Assembly (NCBI GenBank): GCA_017628165.1
Contig: JAGBZQ010000110.1
Location: 1-11,718, forward strand
Length of the DNA stretch: 11,718 bases
Direction of reading: 5' to 3'
Origin: Kiritimatiellia bacterium
GTDB taxonomy: Bacteria > Verrucomicrobiota > Kiritimatiellia > RFP12 > UBA1067
Shown: positions 1 to 7,115 of the stretch, in pieces
Position numbering within the stretch: the stretch's first letter is position 1
Layout: every line of letters begins with the position of its first letter
The notes under the pieces: model-generated
The model's input: the letters and a program-made list of their open reading frames with translations, nothing else
Database searches by the model: none
Told to the model about the DNA's origin: nothing
Program-made: the position numbers and the translations under genes

Positions 1-1267
1 CAGCGGAAGGTGCGATTCTAAAAGCTTTAAGAAGCTCTGCGGCAGCGGCTTCAAGGCCATCAACGCTGCCAGACTTTTCGAGCGTTGCAAGAGGAGAACC
101 GATAGAAACTCTGTCACCGACGGCGACCGCAAGCGTGACTCCGGCAAATGGATCTATCACATCCGAAGCCTTGGAACGCCCCGCCCCGAGCATGAACGCC
201 ACACGCGCCACCCTCTCCGCATCAATCTCGGCGACCACCCCAGAGCGCATCGCCTGAAGGCTGAACTTGGCTCGCGCTTTGGTGCGAAGCGCATCAAAGC
301 GCTCAATGCTTCCTCCGTGTGCGTCGACCATTGCGGCAAACCTGGCATACGCCGAACCATCCTCAAGACGTTCACGGCAAATTTGACGCGCTTCATCTAT
401 CGGCATTGCACGCGCAAGAGAAACCATAAGCGCGGCAAGCTCGATAGATAGGGCCACATCCTTCCGAGCGATAAAAGGCAGAGGATTCCTCAGAATATCT
501 ATCGCCTCCGCCACCTCGTTGAAATTCCCCACGGCCATTCCGAGCGGCGCATTCATATCCGTCACCAAGGCGGCAGCCTTCCTACCTGCCGCTCTGGCTC
601 CGGCAACGAGCGCTTCGGCAAGGGCTTCCGCCTCCTCACTCGTCTTCATGAATGCTCCTGAACCGCACTTAACGTCAAAAACAAGAGTAGATGCACCTTC
701 GGCGAGCTTCTTGGAAAGAATCGACGCCACAATAAGCGGAATAGACGCCACCGTTCCGGTGACATCTCGCAATGCGTAAAGCTTCTTGTCTGCAGGCGTA
801 ATCTCATCGGTCTGCACAGTCATAGAAACACCCACTTTGGTGACTACCTGACGAAAGTCACCAAGCGAAAGCGATGCCGAATATCCGGGAATCGTCTCAA
901 GCTTATCCGCAGTGCCGCCAGTAAGCCCAAGCCCCCGCCCGGTAAGCGAAGGAACGGCAAGGCCGCATGCCGCAGCAAGTGGCTGAATAATAAGCGAGAG
1001 CTTGTCGCCCACGCCGCCGGTGGAATGCTTGTCGGCCGTTGGCTGCGGAAGATCCCATTCAAGACACTCTCCGGAGCGCATCATTGCATCCGTCAAATCC
1101 GCCGTCTCGCGCGGTGTCATCCCGCGGCAGCAAATCGCCATCGCAAGCGCACTCATCTGATAATCAGGAATCGTGCCGTTGGTAAAACCGGCGATGAACT
1201 CTCGGATTTCAGAAGCGCCAAGCGAACGGCCTTCGCGCTTCTTATCAATGATTAGCTTGGGTGTCAT
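1..1267 (-). CDS. deoA: Pyrimidine-nucleoside / thymidine phosphorylase, C-terminus cut by window edge
   Basis: This enzyme splits thymidine (or uridine) with phosphate into the free base and (deoxy)ribose-1-phosphate, a cytosolic salvage step. The frame is open from 1267 to the left edge, giving 422 codons; the family is about 430-440 residues, so only a short tail is missing. Family motifs are clear: KHSTGGVGDK at residues 80-89, GRGLGLTGGTADKLE at 110-124, and ADKKLYALRDVTGTVASIP at 159-177. Residues K80, H81, S82, R167, S182 and K186 line up with E. coli K84, H85, S86, R171, S186 and K190. An alternative ATG at 1273 lies one base from the AGAGGG ribosome site, so the ATG at 1267 is preferred. 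The start overlaps the upstream UPF0126 gene by 23 bases. The usual His of RGLGHTGGT is Leu115 here. Thymidine-specific DeoA and the broader Pdp enzyme cannot be separated by eye. Confidence 0.93.
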   Translation of the reverse strand, partial: MTPKLIIDKKREGRSLGASEIREFIAGFTNGTIPDYQMSALAMAICCRGMTPRETADLTDAMMRSGECLEWDLPQPTADKHSTGGVGDKLSLIIQPLAAACGLAVPSLTGRGLGLTGGTADKLETIPGYSASLSLGDFRQVVTKVGVSMTVQTDEITPADKKLYALRDVTGTVASIPLIVASILSKKLAEGASTLVFDVKCGSGAFMKTSEEAEALAEALVAGARAAGRKAAALVTDMNAPLGMAVGNFNEVAEAIDILRNPLPFIARKDVALSIELAALMVSLARAMPIDEARQICRERLEDGSAYARFAAMVDAHGGSIERFDALRTKARAKFSLQAMRSGVVAEIDAERVARVAFMLGAGRSKASDVIDPFAGVTLAVAVGDRVSIGSPLATLEKSGSVDGLEAAAAELLKAFRIAPSA

Positions 1268-2015
1268 GGGCATTCCCTCTGCGATGGTGATTTTGATACG
1301 GCAGATGGATGGTGCGCCGCCCAACAAGTATAGGAACTCCAAGCTTGTACTTGATTGCTAGCGCTCTTATGACAAAAACACTAATGATGCAAATAATTCC
1401 GCAAATTCTGGCGTCCACCCCGAACGCAAGAAGAGCGAAATACAATCCGCCGCCTGCCGCGCAAGCTAAAGCGTATATTTCCTTACGGAATATGAGCGGC
1501 ACTTCGTTGATGCAGATATCGCGCAGGACGCCGCCGAAAACGGCCGTTATGACACCCATTGTAATCGCCTTCCACCAGCATCCAAACATGAGAGCCTGCG
1601 AAAAAACCTTCCCGCTCGCGGCAACCTTCACCGCCTCGTCGATAATCACCTTCTCCATTCCGATAACCATAAAAATCGAAATCGCAATGGTATCAAACAC
1701 AAACCACGTAATTTTCTCAGAGATAAAACGCCGCCCGAAAAGCCATACGGCTATAACCGCCGCAAAGGTTGTGATGAGATAGCTTGGATCATCCATCCAG
1801 AACGGCGTCTTATTCATGAGGACATCGCGAAGTGTGCCGCCGCCGAGTGTCGTAATAAAGCCAATGACATACGCGCCAAACCAATCAAAATGCTTTACGC
1901 ACGCCAAGCGGATTCCGGAGATCGCGCCGACAAAAGTTGCTATGTGCGTCAGAGCCTCTAAAAAAAGCCCCGGGCCAAGTATCTTATCAGGCAGCTCACG
2001 CAGAAATTCAAGCAT
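1245..2015 (-). CDS. UPF0126 / TRIC-like family membrane protein
   Basis: A 256-residue inner-membrane protein built as two related halves, as in the UPF0126 family (Pfam Gly_transporter, PF03458). The repeat signatures are LGGGTLRDVLMNKTPFW at residues 57-73 and FGGVLRDICINEVPLIF at 160-176. Hydrophobic segments around 20-40, 45-60, 80-95, 105-120, 145-165, 182-200 and 203-220 suggest about seven membrane helices. Relatives have been linked to glycine transport or to cation channels; the substrate here is unknown. The ATG at 2015 shares one base with the glycosyltransferase stop (TGATG) and has GAGGAGG 4 bases upstream. A TTG at 2018 is possible but not favoured. The last 20 residues are hydrophilic with five His, and their end overlaps the phosphorylase start, so this tail may not be conserved. 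Confidence 0.88.
   Translation of the reverse strand: MLEFLRELPDKILGPGLFLEALTHIATFVGAISGIRLACVKHFDWFGAYVIGFITTLGGGTLRDVLMNKTPFWMDDPSYLITTFAAVIAVWLFGRRFISEKITWFVFDTIAISIFMVIGMEKVIIDEAVKVAASGKVFSQALMFGCWWKAITMGVITAVFGGVLRDICINEVPLIFRKEIYALACAAGGGLYFALLAFGVDARICGIICIISVFVIRALAIKYKLGVPILVGRRTIHLPYQNHHRRGNAHDTQANH
1275..1280 (-). promoter_or_regulatory. Ribosome binding site of the nucleoside phosphorylase
   Basis: AGAGGG lies 7 bases before the ATG at 1267 but only 1 base before the in-frame ATG at 1273. It therefore decides the start in favour of 1267. It sits inside the last codons of the UPF0126 gene. Confidence 0.7.
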
Positions 2016-3235
2016 CAAGCCTCCTCGTCAACGGCATCGCCATGCGGAATGGGCTTCCAACGCTTTGTGGGGAATACAAGAGTATAAAGCACGGTGGAAG
2101 AAAGAATGAAGGAAAACACAGGAAATGTCAGCACGGCCCACCAGCGTGGACGGCGCTTCTTGAGAGAGAGAGCCACCGCCAGACACCCTGTAATCAACCC
2201 CACAAATGCCACAAAGGCAATCATCAAAACGAAGACGCCGCCGGCCTGCATAAGCGCGTAGCCTGCGCAAATTTTCCAAATAAAACCGAGAAGCGCGAAA
2301 AGGAGAACGAACGCCACGGACATTCCCGTCAAAATGGCGAAGAAACTGTCGAAGAGCCTAAGAGACGGCTCACGCGCCATTGCCTTGATCCAAGGCACGA
2401 AATAACAGAGCGCCACCTGCCAGCATCCCGTAGCCCAGCGGCAGAGCTGCCTCCACATGTGGCGCAAGGTGATCGGCTGCTCATCCGCATACTCCGCAGC
2501 AGGGGCATACGCCACTCTTCTGCCCGCCAGATTGCTTTGCACGGAAAATTCCACGTCCTCCACCATCGTACGCGTATTCCACCCCTCATCACCAAGCGCC
2601 GAAACAAGAAACGCAAACCCCGTGCCCGTGAGCTTCCCCGAAAGCGAAATCTTCGTGCGCACGCGATTTGAAAGCTCATTCATCAAATCCCAGTAGACCG
2701 TGTACCATCCAGATATCACATTCGTCCGCGAATTGGATGTCATGCGCCGCCCGGTGACCACGCTCTCGCCATCGCAAAGCGCGTCGTTCATCACATCAAA
2801 CCATTGCGCGGAAACGATGTTATCGGCGTCAAATATCGCAATGGCGTCATAACCCCCTTCTGCAATGATCCTATCCATGCCCCATTTGAGAACATCGCCC
2901 TTGCCTGAGCTGGGGGATGTCTTCTCCCAAACGACGGCTCCGGCGGCACGCGCAATCTCGGCGGTTCTATCCGTACAGTTGTCGGCAAGAACGATTACCT
3001 CAAGCTTGTCCTTGGGATAGGAGGTCATGTGAATACTCTTAACCGGAAGACGAATGACGCTCTCCTCATTTCGGGCGCAGATGAGAACCGCAAACTTAAG
3101 GAACCTGTCGGCCTTGGCAACCTTGCAACGCGGAATAAGGAGGCCTAAAGAGACGACGAGAGTCGACCAAAGAAAGACGATGCCAAACATGATCGTGATC
3201 ACGTCCAGCGAACCTGCAACGTTGCTCTCAATCAT
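2015..3235 (-). CDS. Membrane-bound family 2 glycosyltransferase
   Basis: A 406-residue processive-type GT2 enzyme of the inner membrane. One N-terminal membrane segment (about 12-34) precedes a cytosolic GT-A domain, followed by three C-terminal membrane segments (about 295-320, 330-358 and 364-388). Catalytic motifs are in order: ARNEE (54-58), DNCTDRT (85-91), the DAD nucleotide-sugar/metal motif (136-138), the ED of the probable catalytic base (226-227), and a Q-x-x-RW form of the QxxRW motif (Q263, R266, W267). This layout resembles bacterial cellulose/poly-GlcNAc/hyaluronan synthase relatives, but the sugar and acceptor cannot be read from sequence. It overlaps the upstream acyltransferase by 8 bases and the downstream UPF0126 gene by 1 base, so the three are very likely translated as a coupled set. 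A role in modifying an envelope lipid or polysaccharide is inference from this context. Confidence 0.88.
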   Translation of the reverse strand: MIESNVAGSLDVITIMFGIVFLWSTLVVSLGLLIPRCKVAKADRFLKFAVLICARNEESVIRLPVKSIHMTSYPKDKLEVIVLADNCTDRTAEIARAAGAVVWEKTSPSSGKGDVLKWGMDRIIAEGGYDAIAIFDADNIVSAQWFDVMNDALCDGESVVTGRRMTSNSRTNVISGWYTVYWDLMNELSNRVRTKISLSGKLTGTGFAFLVSALGDEGWNTRTMVEDVEFSVQSNLAGRRVAYAPAAEYADEQPITLRHMWRQLCRWATGCWQVALCYFVPWIKAMAREPSLRLFDSFFAILTGMSVAFVLLFALLGFIWKICAGYALMQAGGVFVLMIAFVAFVGLITGCLAVALSLKKRRPRWWAVLTFPVFSFILSSTVLYTLVFPTKRWKPIPHGDAVDEEA

Positions 3236-4046
3236 CGCGCCACCTCCTGTGAGCCCAGAGATACTGCTCTGGATATTTCCTTATGGCTTCCCCGATACGG
3301 TCGTTCAAAATCTGTGTGGCACTGTCACGGTCGGCATCCTTGGGGAAGGAAAGGGGCGACCCGCCGACGAGCCGGTAGCGATAAGGAGCAATACGCACGA
3401 ACGAACCGCACACAATCCGCCTGCCGCTGCGCATTGCAAGGCGCGTGGCACTCGTGAACGTACGTGCAGGACGGCCTAAGAATTCAAGGCGTGCGCCAGA
3501 TGCCGTGTGCTGGTCCATAAGAATCGTCATCGCGGCGGCCGTCTCCTTCCACTGCTTCAAGATCTCGGGGGAAAACCCGCGATTCTTATCTATGATAGTG
3601 ACAGGCCCTCTAAAATGATGCTTCTTCATCCAGCTGGCCACGAACTTGTTGTTCATCACACGCGCTATTGCTATCATGGGACGCGCAAACGAAAGGACGT
3701 TTGTTGCCGCCTCCCACACTCCGTGATGCGCGCTCACAAGAAGTATAGGCTCATCAGGAGAATCAAGAAGAAGCTTCACCGTCTCAGGATCGGCCTCGTC
3801 AAACTCAAGATGCTCTCGCCAGTTGGATGCATTCACCACATTGGGGACGCACAGCGCCTCGCAGATGTGCCCAGCCAGATGACACCACGATTTCTTTGCG
3901 ATATGAAGCGCCTCTTTTTCCGAAGATACGATTCCGCACTTGAGAATATTAGCCACAGACAACCTGCGGCGCTTTCTAAAGAAAGGCCAAAGGAGCGCGG
4001 CAAAACCGGCTCCAAATCCGTAGGCGTGTCTCTGAACAAAGGTCAT
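3228..4046 (-). CDS. LpxL/HtrB-family lipid A acyltransferase
   Basis: A 272-residue member of the lysophospholipid/lipid A late acyltransferase family (PF03279), which moves an acyl chain from acyl-ACP to a hydroxyacyl group of lipid A, or to a related lipid in some relatives. The H-x4-E catalytic motif is HHGVWE with H107 and E112. MDQHTASGARLEFLGRPA at 177-194 matches the DQ...FFG.PA block, and YLWAHRRWR close to the C-terminus matches the family's closing YLWxHRRW motif. A mildly hydrophobic N-terminus (about 8-22) followed by RKRRR fits membrane attachment. Its length is a little under the approximately 300 residues of E. coli LpxL. Only 5 bases separate it from hisD, with a weak AAAAGA ribosome site, so it may rely on coupling. 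The donor acyl-ACP could come from the fab genes of the same operon. LpxL, LpxM or a non-lipid A role cannot be told apart here. Confidence 0.88.
   Translation of the reverse strand: MTFVQRHAYGFGAGFAALLWPFFRKRRRLSVANILKCGIVSSEKEALHIAKKSWCHLAGHICEALCVPNVVNASNWREHLEFDEADPETVKLLLDSPDEPILLVSAHHGVWEAATNVLSFARPMIAIARVMNNKFVASWMKKHHFRGPVTIIDKNRGFSPEILKQWKETAAAMTILMDQHTASGARLEFLGRPARTFTSATRLAMRSGRRIVCGSFVRIAPYRYRLVGGSPLSFPKDADRDSATQILNDRIGEAIRKYPEQYLWAHRRWRDD
3241..3248 (-). promoter_or_regulatory. Consensus ribosome binding site of the glycosyltransferase
   Basis: AGGAGGTG, a full match to the anti-Shine-Dalgarno sequence, lies 5 bases before the ATG at 3235. It is wholly inside the last codons of the acyltransferase gene, where it encodes part of HRRWR. 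This supports the start and suggests strong translation coupled to the upstream gene. Confidence 0.8.
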
Positions 4047-4051
4047 GTCTT

Positions 4052-5326
4052 TTATTCAAACCTTATAGTGGCGGCGCGCCCATGGGCATCAAGCCCCTCA
4101 ACATTCGCAAACGCCTCGATCGTCGACTTCGTCTCGGCCAGATCCTCGCGCGTGAACGCAACGAAACTGTGACGGCGGCGGAAATCGTCGGGGGTAAGGC
4201 CGTTGAACATGTTGGCCGCGCCTCCCGTGGGAAGAACATGGCTTGGGCCCGCCACAAAGTCACCTGCCGACTCGGGTGTCCAGGGTCCTGCGAACACGGC
4301 ACCTGCCGATCGAACACCCTTCATCACCTTGAGCGCGTCCTTCGTCATGATCTCGAAATGCTCAGGTGCAAATTCATTCACCACCTCAAGACCTGCCTTT
4401 ATGCTCGGAGCTACGACAATAAGAATACCATCACGGTCAATGACGCGCTCAATAAGCTCATAACGCGAAAGAGTCTTTGCCTGAGCGAGCGTCTCGCGGC
4501 GAATCGCCTCAGCCTGCGCCTCAGACGTGCAAACGCAAAGCGACTTCTCCCATCCGCTTCCGTGCTCAGCCTGAGAAAGAAGGTCTGCCGCTATCCATTT
4601 TGGATCCACTGAACCGTCCGTAAGAACGGCAATCTCGCTTGGACCGGCCACCTGATCAATCGCCACATAGCCATAAACCTGGCGCTTTGCCGCAGTAACA
4701 AAAGCATTGCCGGGGCCCGCTATCTTCTGAACCTTGCGGCAGGAGGCCGAGCCGAACGCCATCATTCCGACAGCCTGAATTCCGCCTACGCGATACACCT
4801 CCGTGGCGCCAGCGAGAAGAAGCGCGTAAAGAAGAACCGGATTCACATCGCCCGTCTTTCCCGCCGGGGTGCAGGCCACGATTTCCTTGACGCCCGCTGC
4901 CTTGGCGAGAGTGACGGTCATAATCGAAGTGGAAGCCAGCGGAGCCGTACCCCCAGGAACATAAACGCCCACGCGATCCATCGGCGAATAAAATTCTCCC
5001 GCGCTTCCGCCGCGCGGAGTTGCCATCGTCCACGGCTCACGCAAGGAAGCCTTCGAAAATTTCATCACACGCTTGTGTGCATCCTTAACGGCCTTGAGAA
5101 TTCGCGGATCTATCGAGGCTTCAAGCTCCGTAAGCGGCGCAGTGACCTTCAAATCCGTCCCTTTATACCCCTCAAACTTACGAACATATTTCAGGACAGC
5201 CTTCTCGCCGTGCGCCTTGATGTCGGCAAGAACCTCCGCTGCGGCCTTCTCCGCCTCCTCTGGGAAAGCGGGACGGGCGTTGAATTTCTTTACACGGCTG
5301 TCAGAGGCCTTGACGATGCGAATCAT
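4052..5326 (-). CDS. hisD: Histidinol dehydrogenase
   Basis: Catalyses the last two steps of histidine synthesis, oxidising L-histidinol via histidinal to histidine with NAD+; cytosolic, zinc-dependent and dimeric. The 424 residues match the family length. Signature blocks are GPGNAFVTAAKRQVYG (204-219), AGPSE (227-231), LSQAEHGSG (250-258), FAPEH (319-323) and DFVAGPSHVLPTGG (356-369). All key residues are present: zinc ligands Q252, H255, D356 and H415, and the catalytic pair E322-H323. The frame continues upstream to 5386, but the ATG at 5326 gives the normal N-terminus, with GGGGGAG 7 bases before it at 5334-5340. It follows the fabZ stop by a single base. No other his gene is in the window, so this hisD is separated from any histidine operon. 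Confidence 0.97.
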   Translation of the reverse strand: MIRIVKASDSRVKKFNARPAFPEEAEKAAAEVLADIKAHGEKAVLKYVRKFEGYKGTDLKVTAPLTELEASIDPRILKAVKDAHKRVMKFSKASLREPWTMATPRGGSAGEFYSPMDRVGVYVPGGTAPLASTSIMTVTLAKAAGVKEIVACTPAGKTGDVNPVLLYALLLAGATEVYRVGGIQAVGMMAFGSASCRKVQKIAGPGNAFVTAAKRQVYGYVAIDQVAGPSEIAVLTDGSVDPKWIAADLLSQAEHGSGWEKSLCVCTSEAQAEAIRRETLAQAKTLSRYELIERVIDRDGILIVVAPSIKAGLEVVNEFAPEHFEIMTKDALKVMKGVRSAGAVFAGPWTPESAGDFVAGPSHVLPTGGAANMFNGLTPDDFRRRHSFVAFTREDLAETKSTIEAFANVEGLDAHGRAATIRFE

Positions 5327-5327
5327 T

Positions 5328-5789
5328 TTATTTCTCCCCCAGCATGCATTTGACGGAGCAGTCGCAAACAAGAGAGCCGTCGACATAGCCTTTAAGCTTC
5401 ATCATGGCAAGAGGCTTGCGCACACGGACAAACTCCGCAACCGTCACAAGCTTATCTCCGGGCCGAACCGGCTTGCGGAAACGCGCATCCTCAATAGCAG
5501 CAAGAAGAAACGTCGCCTCCTTGCCCTCTCCGCCAAGAAAACCATTTGCCACAATCCCGGCGCCCGCCACCTGCGCCATGGCCTCCACGAGAACAACGCC
5601 CGGGACCACGGGATAATCCGGGAAGTGACCTTTGAAGAAATCGTTTTTCTCTGCCGTGAAAGTATATTCTCCGAGCGCGCCCGTTTCATCTGAGGATATA
5701 AGCGTATCCACAAAAAGAAACGGCGGACGGTGCGGCAAAAGCGACTCCCCGGATTTGTTGTAAACGTTCTTAAACTCAGGTAACTCCAT
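5328..5789 (-). CDS. fabZ: 3-hydroxyacyl-ACP dehydratase FabZ
   Basis: Removes water from (3R)-hydroxyacyl-ACP in each fatty-acid elongation cycle. The 153-residue single hotdog domain is the usual FabZ length. LLPHRPPFLFVD at 17-28 and GHFPDYPVVPGVVLVEAMAQ at 54-73 are diagnostic. H55 and E69 form the catalytic pair, with the same 14-residue spacing as E. coli FabZ H54/E68, and F...ARFRKPVRPGD in the second half matches the family's third block. It is not a fusion with LpxC, which occurs in some phyla. The ATG at 5789 has AAAGGAG 6 bases upstream (5796-5802), overlapping the fabF stop, and the gene follows fabF by 11 bases. Confidence 0.96.
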   Translation of the reverse strand: MELPEFKNVYNKSGESLLPHRPPFLFVDTLISSDETGALGEYTFTAEKNDFFKGHFPDYPVVPGVVLVEAMAQVAGAGIVANGFLGGEGKEATFLLAAIEDARFRKPVRPGDKLVTVAEFVRVRKPLAMMKLKGYVDGSLVCDCSVKCMLGEK

Positions 5790-5800
5790 TCAGAACTCCT

Positions 5801-7084
5801 TTAGGCTTTCTTGAACACCAGAATGCCGTTATGTCCGCCGAAACCGAGCGAGCTGGAAACGGCAACGCGGATATCGCGCTCGACGCCTTTGTTGGGGGTG
5901 TAGTTCAGATCGAGAGGCGTCTCGCCCTTCTCGGCATCGACCTCAAGATCAGGGTTTTCGTAATTGATCGTCGGGGGAACAAATCCCTCATGGATCGCAA
6001 GCGCCGTAATCGCGGCCTCAAGCGCACCAGCCGCGCCGAGAAGGTGGCCGTGCATAGACTTCGTGGAGGAAATATTAATCTTCCTGGCGCCCTCTTCGCC
6101 GAAAACGCGCTTAAAGGCTTTTGTCTCCATCTGATCATTGAGATGGGTCGACGTACCGTGGGCGTTGATGTAATCGACCGTCGAAAGATCTTCAACGCCC
6201 GCATCCTTAAGAGCGATTTCAAGCGCCCTCACAGCGCCATCGCCAGAGGGATCAGGCGCCGTGATGTGGTAAGCGTCGGAAGTGGCGCCGTACCCAGCGA
6301 GCTCGCAGTAAATACGCGCGCCGCGAGCCTTCGCGTGCTCTTCTGATTCAAGGATGAGAACTGCCGCACCTTCGCCCATCACGAATCCGTCGCGATCGGA
6401 ATTGAACGGACGGCACGCCTTCTCTGGAGCATCGTTGAACTTAGTCGAAAGAGCGCGCATCTTCATAAATCCTCCGACGGCGAACTCAAGAATCGCCGCC
6501 TCGGTTCCGCCGGCGATGACGATGTCTGCACGTCCAGCGCGGATCATATCAAGCGCAAAGCCGAGTGCGTCAGTCGAACTGGCGCAGGCGGTGGTGACGA
6601 CCTGGGCAGGCCCCTTGGCGCCAAGGGCGATAGACACATTACCGGCAGCCTCGTTGGAAATGAGCTCGGGAATGGCCAAAGGAGAGAGACGCTCTGGACC
6701 GCGATCAAAAAGCGTCTTATAGCTCTCGCCGGTAACCTCAAGCCCGCCGACACCGTTGCCGATGAGCGTTCCGACGCGATCCATATCGGGCTTATTCTCC
6801 TCGGTATAGCCAGCATCGCGCCAAGCCTCGACGGCCGCCGCTACGGCGTACTGCGAAAAGAGCGCCATGTGACGCGATGCCTTCTTGTCGATGAGACCGC
6901 CGTCGATGGCGTAGGCCTGAAAATCCTTGACTTCGCCCGCCACCTGGCTCGTGCAACGCGAAGGATCGAACTTGGTGATCTTTCCAACAGCGGGAGTCCC
7001 AGCCTTGAGCGATGCCCACGCGGCGTCCTTTCCGTTGCCGTTGGCGCAAATCATTCCGATACCGGTAATCATTACTTTCTTCAT
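5801..7084 (-). CDS. fabF: Beta-ketoacyl-ACP synthase II FabF
   Basis: Condenses malonyl-ACP with growing acyl-ACP chains in type II fatty-acid synthesis. The 427 residues form one thiolase-fold ketosynthase without additional domains. The catalytic residues are C167 in TTACASSTDALG, H309 in NAHGTSTHLND, and K342 and H347 in STKSMHGHLLGAAGA; the closing block SSSLGFGGHNG is intact. It resembles housekeeping FabF rather than a polyketide chain-length factor, which would lack the active Cys. The frame runs back to 7165, but the ATG at 7084 gives the normal MKKVMITGIG start, with AGAGAGG 8 bases upstream at 7093-7099. It is 31 bases after fabH. The acyl carrier protein gene that commonly precedes fabF is not here. 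Confidence 0.96.
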   Translation of the reverse strand: MKKVMITGIGMICANGNGKDAAWASLKAGTPAVGKITKFDPSRCTSQVAGEVKDFQAYAIDGGLIDKKASRHMALFSQYAVAAAVEAWRDAGYTEENKPDMDRVGTLIGNGVGGLEVTGESYKTLFDRGPERLSPLAIPELISNEAAGNVSIALGAKGPAQVVTTACASSTDALGFALDMIRAGRADIVIAGGTEAAILEFAVGGFMKMRALSTKFNDAPEKACRPFNSDRDGFVMGEGAAVLILESEEHAKARGARIYCELAGYGATSDAYHITAPDPSGDGAVRALEIALKDAGVEDLSTVDYINAHGTSTHLNDQMETKAFKRVFGEEGARKINISSTKSMHGHLLGAAGALEAAITALAIHEGFVPPTINYENPDLEVDAEKGETPLDLNYTPNKGVERDIRVAVSSSLGFGGHNGILVFKKA

Positions 7085-7115
7085 CTTCAATTCCTCTCTT
7101 TTAAAATTCTTTTGA

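Noticed and set aside
1937..2671. 244-codon open frame on the plus strand opposite the glycosyltransferase
   Set aside because: Composition is Arg/His/Lys-rich without domains; the opposite strand has complete GT2 motifs.
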